64,000 bases of DNA, from contig NC_057811.1 of NCBI RefSeq assembly GCF_018294505.1, positions 25,610,197-25,674,196 of the forward strand, given 5' to 3'. This DNA comes from Triticum aestivum. Lineage: Eukaryota > Streptophyta > Magnoliopsida > Poales > Poaceae. A program made the position numbers and the translations under genes. The notes under the pieces are model-generated. The model searched no databases, was not told the DNA's origin, and was given only the letters and a program-made list of their open reading frames with translations. Shown here in pieces: positions 1-9,815 of this stretch (its first letter is position 1; every line of letters begins with the position of its first letter).

Positions 1-1118
1 ACCACATGTGCGACCATATTAACAAAAAAGACCACCCCTGAACATAATTGACAAAACTACCAAGGCATTAGGCCCTACAGCCGACACATAGCACCTGCCG
101 CCATAGCTGGAGGTGGCAGGGCCTTCCGCCGTAGCCCGTGACAGCATGTTGAGCAGAACGACTCCCAAGTCTGATGGGAACAGAAAACGGAAGAGGTAGG
201 CCCCACCACCACAAGCTGTGGTGGCACCCTATGACGTGGATCCTGCCGCCATGCACCATGGCGGCAATATTGTTGCTGCTGCTCAGGACTAGACAACGCG
301 CTACACTCCTGTCGGTTGTTGGCATGGTTGGCATCGCCTTTTGTGCCGAATGTGCTCCAGCCGACGACAGGGATTGGTTCCCAAGCGATGTTGATTCCCA
401 CGCACATCGAATCTCTCTTCATCATTCCCGCTTATTTTTTCGCCATAGCACTCATTATCCGAGCCTATAAAATAAGCCATCGAACCTCTCTTCGTCCTCC
501 ATCGAGCAACCTTCCTTAGCCATTTCTCCATTCATGTCTGGTGACCCTTCATATCGTTTTGCTCCAACTATGTCTCATTTGCTTTTGCCAGGTGCGGAAA
601 GAATGCAGCGTGCTAGTAGGGGAAGTGTGCGTTTTGGAGGACTGGATAACACCTCGCGTGTTGCTAAATATTAGAATATATGAAAGTATTACCATACCAC
701 GTTCATCGATCCTAGAGGTAAATCAAGGGCAGATACATGCATTCAAATTTAATTATTTATTATTGAGAAACAAAAATAACAAATCAATAATGTGGATCAT
801 TTTCATGTGCTTGATGATGTGGAGGGTTTGCATGTGGTGGAAAGTGAGAAATGGTAAGTTGAATGGTTGCATGGTGCTTGATGATGTGAAGGGTGTGTGT
901 GTTGTAGCAAGTGGAAAGTTAAAGCTTTATTGGTTGCATGTGCTTGATGATGTGGATGACTTGCATGTATATTTAAATGGAAGATGGTATATGTGATTAG
1001 GTGTATAGGCTGCTCGTTAAGATAAACAAGATAGTGGGGATGAACTTCTTATGTATATAGGATTAGTTAGTAGTGATAGCCACCTGACGTGGTTGGGTAA
1101 GTGTTTTTCCAAGACTAG
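1..1118. other. Unclassified repeat-like DNA, no supported gene
   Basis: I see no credible gene. Reading frames are short and overlap on both strands. From about 795 to 965 a phrase resembling TGCTTGATGATGTG recurs three times roughly 70 to 90 bases apart, a degenerate local duplication. A 46-codon frame opens at ATG 534 and stops at 672, with no family resemblance. The first 300 bases alternate GGTGGCA and TGCCGCCAT motifs, which suggests the edge of a transposable element, but no terminus is visible. Confidence 0.4.
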
Positions 1119-1626
1119 TCTCCCGGAGAAGCTCCGGAAAGGAACCCAGAGGAAACTCGACAAGAACTTTTGCAGTTGCCTGGAAGGTGGGACAGAATTG
1201 TTGAACTCAAATATATGCATGCGCGTATTACTGGGTTACCTTTTCTTCCCGGCCATCAAAAAATAACTTTTCGGCAGAAGCAATATGAGGACCACATTAA
1301 GGTAATTGCCATTTCATAATGCACCCAGTTAGACCATATGTTCCTCGTTCTAATTTTGTATTATTGTTATTTATAATTTGTAGAGATACCCTAAAGACAC
1401 GGAATTTTTTAACAAGGAGATCTTCAACTTTGGGTGGATGAAGGTCATTTGGGGCCCTATACCTAAGGGGACAATACCATGGCAAAGTTTTGCATCAGTG
1501 AGGGGTGGCGCGAGCTCAAATAACATGAACAAGAACATTGATGACTTTATGCCGACCAAACGAGCTCAAAACAGGTCCAAGTGTCATGTTGCATTTGCGA
1601 AGGTGACGCTAGCTCTAAGCAAGTGA
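1119..1626 (+). pseudogene. Two-exon coding remnant, unidentified
   Basis: One frame stays open from about 1119 to 1301, ends at a consensus GTAATT donor, and continues in phase from an acceptor (TTTGTAG, exon start 1384) to a TGA at 1624-1626. The first exon has a charged stretch (RNPEETRQELLQL, then GRWDRIVELKY); the second contains WMKVIWGPIPKGTIPW. Phase across the intron and coding-like composition suggest genuine former coding sequence, probably of a TE or captured gene. I do not recognise the family, and an in-frame stop lies immediately upstream, so the 5' part is missing or in another exon. Confidence 0.35.
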
Positions 1627-1721
1627 AGGGCAACGATGGTGACTTTATGCCCAAAAGAATGAGCCCAAAAGAAATTCAAGGGTTGTGCAAACTCGAAGAG
1701 CAGTAGGTCAGGTAAGTGTGA

Positions 1722-2637
1722 TGCATATGCCGATCACCCGAAGACATACACAGGTACATGAGTATTACGGCCATAGTTGCCAGAAAGGATCGTGGGGTAG
1801 CTGATGACACCAGCAGTGAAGGAATCGGGGGCTAGAGCCCCGAGCATCCAGGGCATGTATCCCAATGGCTGGGGGACCTTGTGAAACACTCCACTGACGG
1901 GCATTAAATGTCTGCCCAAGCTATCCCCCGTAGCCCACCACAGGCCTATGAAGATAGGCCATCATGACAAAGACCAAGGCAAGCATCCTGAGCCATTAAG
2001 GGTAGTGTTTCACCGGTCAGATTGATGTGACCCGACCTTGGCTCATACTTTGAACCAAAGGAGGCCGGTGCGACACATCACATCAAGCATAAGTATTCGA
2101 GCACCTAACACTCTCAACAGTGTCAGGTCATCCACTAACGATGATGACAAGTTGCACACAACGCCTACAACTCTGGATACTCGTTCACACATGGTTAGAT
2201 GACCACTGTGGTACCCCCGGGCCTATATAAAGGGGAGGACCAAGGTCGCCTAGAGGACAAGGAAAAACACATATCCCAACCAGTGCCAAGCTCATCAGCA
2301 TACACTACCAATCCCAAGGAAAACACACAGTAGTAGCATTCCCCCGAGGAAGGCAAGAAGAGTAGAATTAAGAGTGCTCGGGCACTCTAGCAAGGACCCC
2401 GACCATCACTCATCGCACCCCGACCACCATATTATAACACCACAAGCACTTGTACTCCTCCATTCCATATCAATACAAGAAGTAGGATTTTATGCCGACA
2501 TGGCGACCTAAACCTATATAAAATCCATGTGTCTTTGTATGTTCTCTCGCTCGTGATTTGAGGAAGTGTTTTAGCCCCTGGTCGAACTCACAAATACGGG
2601 GTATCCTTGATCCCTGGTGTCTTGAGTACACGCTCCA
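1722..2637 (+). mobile_element. LTR of a retrotransposon (5' LTR, left border approximate)
   Basis: The stretch has LTR anatomy: a TATA box in GCCTATATAAAGGGG near 2221-2237, a transcribed leader, and a CA end at 2636-2637 followed five bases later by a likely primer-binding site. No second LTR or gag-pol domain is visible, so the element is truncated or its remainder lies outside. The left border was chosen at a TGTGATGC near 1720 and could be wrong by tens of bases. Superfamily is probably Gypsy from the style of the primer site, an inference only. Confidence 0.5.
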
Positions 2638-2642
2638 GTATC

Positions 2643-2660
2643 TGGCGCGCCAGTTAGGGG
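2643..2660 (+). other. Putative primer-binding site of the LTR element
   Basis: TGGCGCGCCAGTTAGGGG directly follows the LTR end. It begins with TGG, the complement of a tRNA 3' CCA, at the expected offset. The matching tRNA was not determined. Confidence 0.45.
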
Positions 2661-3359
2661 GATAGGGCTTTGCGACCCACATAAGCATCCACTTGGAGAT
2701 AGTTTGACATGGCCAGTCGGTACCAGCAGTTGCGTGAACTTGGCCTTCTCCTCCTAAAGATGAGCGGCCAGGTGGAAGACAGAATCGGTGAAGGGCCTGT
2801 GGGGATGAGGACCCATAGACATACGGTGGATTGTCCATACGACACAAGCATGACTCTAGCATCGGCCTTGATAGCTCATGTCGTTAGCTTTCTATCAAGC
2901 TTCAGTTCGTCGAAATCAGAGTTCGTTTGCAAAAGTAACGGCTGTTTTGGTCCTACCCGTTTACCTGGCCAGGCGATTGTACATTGTACTTTGGCAGTTC
3001 TCCAGTTCCCTCATTGAGCGGTACTACGGGACCAAGTACCGGTCCAACTACCGCTCGAGGGGTGATTCTCCCTCGATTTTGGCAGCGGTGCTCGGGAGGT
3101 GGCCTAGCGGTTGTTCCGGTTATTTCTTAATGACTAGTATCCATCGCTCCAGCGCGACCCATTTGGGAGGAAGTCGTGCAGCAAAGATCAGAGCCCAGCA
3201 ACTCCACACGCACTGCAAGAGCGGACTGGAGCATCACATCCTTCAGGATGGTAGCCAAAGCAATCAACAAGGAAGGCAATGAATCCTGAAGAAGAGTCTT
3301 TATGTTGGACAGTGCCTCACGGATCTCAGATGTTGATGGTGGCACAACAATCGAAGCCT
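2661..3359. other. Retrotransposon leader/internal remnant
   Basis: Sequence between the primer site and the CACTA insertion. A 102-codon plus-strand frame starts at 2709 and a 72-codon minus-strand frame covers 3127-3345, but neither shows gag or pol motifs. It probably represents decayed leader of the LTR element or another inserted fragment. Confidence 0.3.
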
Positions 3360-3362
3360 AAG

Positions 3363-3620
3363 CACTAGTAGAAAAAGGGTCAAATGTCAAGCACATTAGT
3401 GCCGGTTTGCTTTTGAGCCGGCACTAATGTGTGCATTAGTGCCGGTTACAACGGCTAGCCGGCCGCTTTCATTAGTACTGGTTCGTGGCCGACCTTTAGC
3501 ACCGGTTCGTGCCACGGACCGGTACTAAAGTGAGTGGTGGCAGGATGTTGTCAGTCCGGGGCCCCTCCAGCACCTTTAGTACCGGTTCGTGGCATGAACC
3601 GGTGCTAAAGGTCATCCTAC
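3363..3620. repeat. Left CACTA terminus and subterminal hairpin repeats
   Basis: After the CACTAG end come inverted pairs such as TTAGTGCCGG with CCGGCACTAA and TTTAGTACCGGTTCGTG with its complement at about 3577-3612. Subterminal repeats of this kind bind the element's own transposase-accessory protein in En/Spm relatives (family knowledge). Confidence 0.8.
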
Positions 3621-4267
3621 ATAAACCCTTCGTCCACCCGAGCTCGCTCTGTTCTTCCCCTTTCCCCTCTCCTCTCTGTTCTTCCCCTCTTTCTCTCGAG
3701 CTCATTACACATTTTGCCCAAAATTTGTCAAGATTTGAAGGCCCCCATCCATTCAAATGATCACAAAGGTTAGCAACTTTGTCCTTTCATCTCTCATTGC
3801 TAGATTAGCTCTTGCAATGCTTTGTATAGTGATTAATTTATGAGTTTAGTAATTTGGGAGGAAATATATGTGCTAGTATTTGATTTATATGCAATTTGAG
3901 GTCAAAAAATAACACTTAGTTTGCATATGTAGGTGTGGTTTACTTGGTGCCTTCTAAATCTCCGTCGTAACCACAGTCGATCGCCCGCACCGTTCCGTCG
4001 CCGGCACCACCTTGTGGTGAGCCTCTTGTTCATGAATGTTTTACATTACCAAATTGATGTTTGTGTGATTTGGATATATAGTTACTCGTATAATTATCTT
4101 ACCCTTACGTTGTTTGTTATACATAGTGCCATGGTTTTGATATACATCCCCGTCGGCCCTCGTCCTTGTTATGATTCGGATGTGGTATATTCTCTTTTAA
4201 AACTAGTTGTTGCATTTCGTGTTTATGACAAATTATGCCCATCAAGTTGACATAGATATTTTTGTCT

Positions 4268-4548
4268 AGGAGGTTTGTGAACCAGAAATTCCAACCGACC
4301 CTATTGTCGAGAGGTTAAATTTAGTTGAAAGAGAAAACGAGTATTTGAAAGAAAAATTGAAAATAATTGAGGGGGAGAAGATGGAATTGGAGTTGCATGT
4401 TGCCGATGTCGTTGATGATCACAAGATCAAGATGGAGAAAATGCGCTTGAAGATTAGAAAGATTAGAAAATATGCCATTGATAGTGAGGCTTGGTATCAT
4501 TATGCTTACCTTAGTTGCGATCTTGATCGCATTTGTTGTTGCATTTAA
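4268..4548 (+). other. Coiled-coil exon remnant upstream of the transposase
   Basis: A frame rich in Glu, Lys and Leu (ERENEYLKEKLKIIEGEKME, then KMEKMRLKIRKIRKYA) runs through about 4290-4546 before a stop. Heptad-like spacing suggests a coiled coil. Leader exons with usable splice sites are possible upstream: an acceptor (GCATATGTAG) near 3932 and a donor (CTTGTGGTGAGC) near 4018. It is probably a separate small element-encoded protein or a 5' portion of the transposase transcript. Splicing was not tested. Confidence 0.35.
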
Positions 4549-4650
4549 ATTCTTTAGTTGGAGAGTTATTTGTTTGTTGCATTTAAGTCTTGTATGAACT
4601 TTATGTATGAACTTGTATTAATTTGGTCTTTTCGGTGTTGTGTAATGAAG

Positions 4651-7600
4651 ATGAGCCGACAATGGATGTACGATGACCGATGCTCTCCCGAGTTCATTAA
4701 TGGCATGCAAACTTTTCTGCTTGCGGCTGAGGCAAACAAGCGGGCGGATGGTTTTATGCCTTGTCCATGTTTAGTCTGTAAGGATGATCACAATTACTCT
4801 ACGTCAAGAACCATTCACGTCCACCTGTATAAGTCCGGTTTCATGCCCCACTATAATGTTTGGACCAAGCACGGAGAAAGAGGGGCTATGATGAAAGACA
4901 ATGAAGAAGAAGAGGACGACGACAACTATCTTGGCCATGGGTTCCCTGAATACGATGATACAACAATGGGGGAAGAAGTTGAGCCGGCAATGCGGGAAGA
5001 AGCTGAAGAAGAGGCATCAGATGAGCCCGCTGATGATCTAGGTCGGGCCATTGCCGATGCAAAGAGAAACTGCGCAAGTGATTTGGAGAAGAAGAAGTTG
5101 CAACGCATGTTAGAGGATCACAAGAAATTGTTGTACCCGAATTGCGAAGCTGACAAGAAAAAGTTGGGCACCACACTGGAATTGCTGAAATGGAAGGCAG
5201 AGAATGGTGTATCTGACAAGGGATTTGGAAGGTTGCTGGTAATGATAAAGAATATGCTTCCAAAGGACAACGAATTGCCCTAGAGTACGTATGAAGCAAA
5301 GAAGGTTGTCTTCCGTCTAGGGTTAAGGTGCAGAAGATACATGCATGCCCTAATGACTGCATCCTCTACCGCGGTGAGTACGAGGATTTGAACGCTTGCC
5401 CGGTATGCGGTGCATTGCGCTATAAGATCAGGCGCGATGACCCTGGTGATGTCGAGGGCGAGCGCCCTAGGATTCCTGCCAAGGTGATGTGGTATGCTCC
5501 TATAATACCATAGTTGAAACGTTTGTTCCAAAACAAAGAGCATGCCAAGGCGATGCGATGGCACAGAGAAGACCGTAAGAAAGACGGAAAGTTGAGAGTA
5601 CCCGCTGACGGGTCGCAGTGGAGAAAAATCGAGAGAAAGTACGGGAAGGAGTTTGCAGATGACGCAAGGAACGTATGGTTTGGTCCAAGCACAGATGGCA
5701 TTAATCCTTTTGGGGAGCAGAGCAGCAACCATAGCACCTGGCCTGTGACTCTATGTTTGTATAACCTTCCTCCTTGGTTGTGCATGAAGCGGAAGTTCAT
5801 TATGATGCCAGTGCTCATCCAAGGCCCTAAGCAACCCGGCAAAGACATTGATGTGTACCTAAGGCCATTAGTTGAAGAACTCTTACAGCTGCGGAATGGA
5901 ACAGGTGTACGTGCGTGGGATGAGCACATGGGGGAAGATTTTGACCTAAAGGCCTTGCTGTTCGTGACCATCAATGATTGGCCTGCTCTCAGTAACCTTT
6001 CAGGACAGACAAACAAGGGATACCGCGCATGCACGCACTGTTTGGATGATACCGACAGTATGTATTTGGACAATTGTAGGAAGAATGTGTACCTGGGACA
6101 TCGTCGATTTCTTCCGAGCAGGCATCCCGTAAGAAAGAAAGACAAGCATTTCAAAGGTGAGGCGGATCATCGGACGAAGCCTCGCCACCGTACTGGTGCT
6201 GATGTACATGATATGGTCAAGGATTTGAAGGTAGTCTTTGGAAAGGGTCCTGGCGGACAACCTGTTCCGAATGACGCTGACGGACGCGCACCCATGTGGA
6301 AGAAGAAATCTATATTTTGGGACCTGCCCTATTGGAAAGACCTAGAGGTCCGCTCTGCAATCGACGTGATGCACGTGACGAAGAATCTTTGCGTGACCCT
6401 GCTTGGCTTCTTGGGCGTGTATGGGAAGACAAAAGATACACCCGAGGAACGGGAGGACCAGCAACGTATGCATGGAAAAGACGGCATACATCAGGGTCAT
6501 GCCAGCTACGCTCTTACCAAATAAGAGAAGGAAATCTTCTTTGAATGCCTGCTCAGTATTAAGGTACCGTCTGGCTTCTCGTCGAATATAAAGGGAATAA
6601 TAAACATGGCAGAGAAAAAGTTCCAGAACCTAAAGTCTCATGACTGCCACGTGATTATGACGCAACTGCTTCCGGTTGCATTGAGGGGGCTTCTACCGGA
6701 TAACGTTCGATTAGCCATTGTGAAGCTATGTGCATTCCTCAATGCAATATCTCAGAAGGTAATCGATCCAGAAATCATACCAAGGTTAGAGAATGATTTG
6801 GTGCAATGTCTTGTCAGTTTCGAGTTGGTGTTCCCACCATCCTTCTTCAACATCATGACGCACGTCCTAGTTCACCTATGCGAAGAGATTAACATTTTGG
6901 GTCCTGTATTTCTACACAATATGTTCCCCTTTGAGAGGTTCATGGGAGTCTTAAAGAAATATGTTCATAACCGTGCTAGGCCAGAAGGAAGCATCTCCAA
7001 GGGCCATGAAAATGAGGAGGTCATTGAGTTTTGTATTGACTTTATTCCCGACCTTAAGCTGATTGGTGTTCCTGAATCGCGGCATAAGGGCAGACTGGAT
7101 GGAAAAGGCACGCTAGGAGGGAATCCAAAAATTTGTATGGACGGACATTCTCTCACTGAAGCACACTACATAGTTCTACAGAATTCTGCCTTGGTGGCTC
7201 CGTATATGGACGAATACAAGAATTTTCTACGCTCCAAACACCCGGAGCAGTCTGATGACTGGATTACACGTGAACAAACCAGGAGTTTCGCCGGCTGGTT
7301 GTAGACACGTACCATGCATGACGCCTCTATTGAAGATGACATGTACTCGCTATCCCAGTTACCATCTTCGAATATAATGACTTTCAAAGGGTACGAGATA
7401 AATGGTAATACATTTTACACGATCGCCCAAGATAAGAAGAGCACCAACCAAAACAGTGGTGTCCGCTTTGATGCAACAACCAAGACGGGAAAGGAAACAT
7501 ATTATGGTTACATAGAGGAGATATGGGAACTTGACTATGGACGTGGTTTGAAGGTCCCTTTGTTTCGGTGCAAATGGGTCAATATGACACGAGGCGGGGT

Positions 7601-7985
7601 AACGGAAGACCCGCAGTATGAAATGACAACAGTGGATCTCAACAATCTTGCGTATGCAGACGAACCATTTGTCCTAGCTAATGATGTGGCACATGTTTTC
7701 TATGTGAAGGATATGTCTACCAAGCCGAGAAAAAGAAAAGATAAGGAAGCGAATGCATCATACGATGAGCCAAAGCGACACATAGTTCTTTTTGGAAAGA
7801 GAAACATCGTGGGAGTGGATGACAAGACAGACATGTCAGAAGATTATGAAAAGTTTGATGAAATTGCTCCATTCACAGTGAATATTGACCCGAGCATCCA
7901 GTTAAATGATGAAGATTTTCCATGGCTACGGCGCAAAGGGACACACGCGAAGAAAAAGTTTCACACCCAAAGATCTGGGATGTGA
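4651..7985 (+). pseudogene. CACTA transposase, TNP2 type (TNP2, DUF4218 and DUF4216 regions), disrupted
   Basis: The gene would cut and join CACTA ends. It starts at ATG 4651 (MSRQWMYDDR) in a transposase-associated N-terminal domain with a CPC-x2-C cluster and HVHLYKSGF, followed by an acidic spacer. The TNP2 core follows from about 5330 (HACPNDC, ACPVCG, then NVWFGPSTDGINPFGEQSSN, CTHCLDDT and VMHVTKNLC). A DUF4218-like segment spans about 6606-7301 (MFPFERFMG, KKYVHNRARPEGSI) and a DUF4216-like tail 7305-7985 (FRCKWVN, YADEPFVLANDV). Lesions: TAG at 5281, a probable 1-bp deletion near 5323, TAG at 5511, TAA at 6522 and TAG at 7302. Domain order is complete, so decay is by point lesions, not truncation. 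Confidence 0.9.
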
Positions 7986-8700
7986 TCGGCTTCACTATCA
8001 TCACTTTCTTCTGTGTTTCACACCCAGGAGGGAATCTCTGTAATAGTTAGGGGAGTTATGTATTTTGGCATTTGAAACGCGAAGAAATTTTATGTGCAAA
8101 CAAATTCTTTCATGCATTTACTGATTTTTTCAGCTAAATGACCCTGAAATTGAAAAGCATTTCAAATGAACTCAGAAAAGGTTGAAAGTTGGCATGGTAT
8201 CATAATTTCACCCACATAGCATGTGCAAAAAAGTAGAGAGGGTTGCCGCGAAAACTGGATGCACTTCGTGTACAAAATGGACAATCTCTTTCGAAGTATC
8301 AGGGTTTCGGACGAAAACTCATCCGTTACAAAGGCATTTCATTTTTTAAATAACCTAAGCATTACCAAATTGAATATAATGATAAAACACACTAATATTA
8401 AACATAAAAAAAAGAATCACTGAAAAATCTATTTTCAAAGTTAAGTTATTCACAAACTAGTGATTCACACAAATTTCAAATAATTCAAAATGTAAACTAT
8501 TCAAATTTGTAAACTATCGACACTAATAGAAAGTTTGTAATTTTTTGTACCTAAAGCAAAAATATTCACAAAGAAACTCTAAATACAGCAAAAAAACAAC
8601 TCAAAAATAAATAAACAAAAATAAATAAAGAAAATAAAAAAGACCGCCTACTGCGCCACAGCGGCCTGCATACGACTAGAAACCCAACCTGTTGTTGGGC
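7986..8700. other. AT-rich spacer between the two CACTA genes
   Basis: A 3' untranslated-like, A-rich stretch with no coding frame of note. It includes an A-run at 8636-8641, which read on the minus strand is a T6 run usable as an RNA polymerase III terminator. Confidence 0.5.
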
Positions 8701-8785
8701 CAGGGTGCAGGCCCGCAAAGGCCCAGTAGGCCCACAGGGCAGCACAGAACATTTAGGCCCAGTAGGCCTGCTTTCGAGAGGAGCT
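8636..8785 (-). ncRNA. Predicted Pol III small transcript inside the CACTA element
   Basis: Predicted only from the U6-type promoter at 8808-8855 (start expected about 23 bases past the TATA box) and the T6 run at 8641-8636. The roughly 150-nt product would contain a 15-base block (8729-8743 on the plus strand, GGCCCACAGGGCAGC) that recurs with one mismatch in the analogous transcript at 43 kb. No homology to U1, U2, U3 or U6 bodies was recognised. Confidence 0.25.
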
Positions 8786-8807
8786 CGAGAGAGCTACCGC
8801 ACTGGGG

Positions 8808-8855
8808 CTTATAAACCAGTGCGGACGCCCCTCGGCTAGCGAGGTGGGACTAAAC
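8808..8855 (-). promoter_or_regulatory. snRNA/U6-type promoter (USE plus TATA)
   Basis: Read on the minus strand, GTTTAGTCCCACCTCG (8855-8840) matches the plant snRNA upstream sequence element RTCCCACATCG with one change. After 23 bases comes GTTTATAAG (8816-8808). In plant snRNA genes this short spacing marks RNA polymerase III promoters; polymerase II promoters are about one helical turn longer. From memory, wheat U6 promoters carry the same TTTAGTCCCACCTCG string. Activity here is not shown. Confidence 0.55.
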
Positions 8856-8879
8856 ATGACGCACCGCACCTGCGCCAGC

Positions 8880-9048
8880 GCACCACCTTTAGTACCGGGT
8901 GATGGCTCAAACCGGTATTAAAGGGAGGGTCTTTAGTACCGGTTGGAGCCACCACCCGGTACTAAAGGTGGGCGCTTCTCGCCACTTGGCCTGACCAAAA
9001 TTGTCCTTTAGTACCGGTTGGTCGCTCCAACCGGTACTAAAGGCCCAT
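8880..9048. repeat. Internal cluster of CACTA hairpin repeats
   Basis: Three hairpin pairs of the form TTTAGTACCGGTT...AACCGGTACTAAAGG lie between the two genes, the same motif as at both termini. They may serve as accessory-protein binding sites controlling the second gene, or mark an ancient element end left by nesting. Confidence 0.7.
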
Positions 9049-9107
9049 CCTATATAAGAAAACACTTTAAAAAATTCAGTTTCTCATCTGCTTCTTCTCG
9101 TCTGCCC

Positions 9108-9560
9108 GGTCGCCCGCTGCCCCCCGTCGCCACCCCTCATTGATGCCCCCGTCGCCGCCCCGTCCCCGTCGTCGCCGCCCCGTCCCCGTCCCCGTCGTCG
9201 CCGCGCCCCGCCCCGTCGTCCCGTCGCCCCCGCCCGGCCCGTCCCCGTCCCCGTTGTCACCGCCCCGTCCCCATCCCCGTCGTCGCCGTCCCCATCCCCG
9301 TCGTCGCCGCCCGTCGCCGCCCCCCGTCGCCTCGCCTCGCCGGTGAGCTCCTACCCCGGCCGCCATGTCCACACACACACACACATTGTTTTTTAGTTTT
9401 TTAGTTATAGAAATTTTTCTGTTTTTTAGTTATAGAAATATTAGAAATGTTATAGAAATGTTATAAATTTTTCTGTTTTTAAGTTATAGAAATGTTAGCA
9501 ATTTTTTTGTTTTTTAGTTATAGAAATATTAGAAATGTTAGTTATATATATAGAAATGTT
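9108..9560. repeat. GC-rich then AT-rich simple repeats upstream of CACTA gene 2
   Basis: 9108-9342 is a C-rich minisatellite built from CGCCGCCCCGTCCCCGTCGT-like units, followed by an (AC)n tract at about 9369-9385. 9388-9560 repeats TTTTTAGTTATAGAAAT five or more times. The apparent proline/arginine-rich frames are by-products of the repeats. Confidence 0.7.
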
Positions 9561-9815
9561 AGAAATTTTAGAACTAGTTTTAGTTAGATGAATTAGATTA
9601 ATGTCAAATTGTTAGAATTTGCATATAGAATTTTAGTTATCACAATCCAATCATTTAAAAAATGTTACTTTTTGCGGGCATATAGTATTTTTGCGGGCAT
9701 TAGTTATAGAATTATGTACTATATGATTCAGTTTTTCCTTATTGATTGCATCCATGCAATGTAATTTGAATACTAAATTGTTTTATATTTCTTCTGTATT
9801 AGTTAAATAAAAGCT

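Noticed and set aside
9076..9384. Pro/Arg-rich and Gly/Arg-rich small proteins
   Set aside because: By-product of the C-rich minisatellite; no start context or conservation signal.
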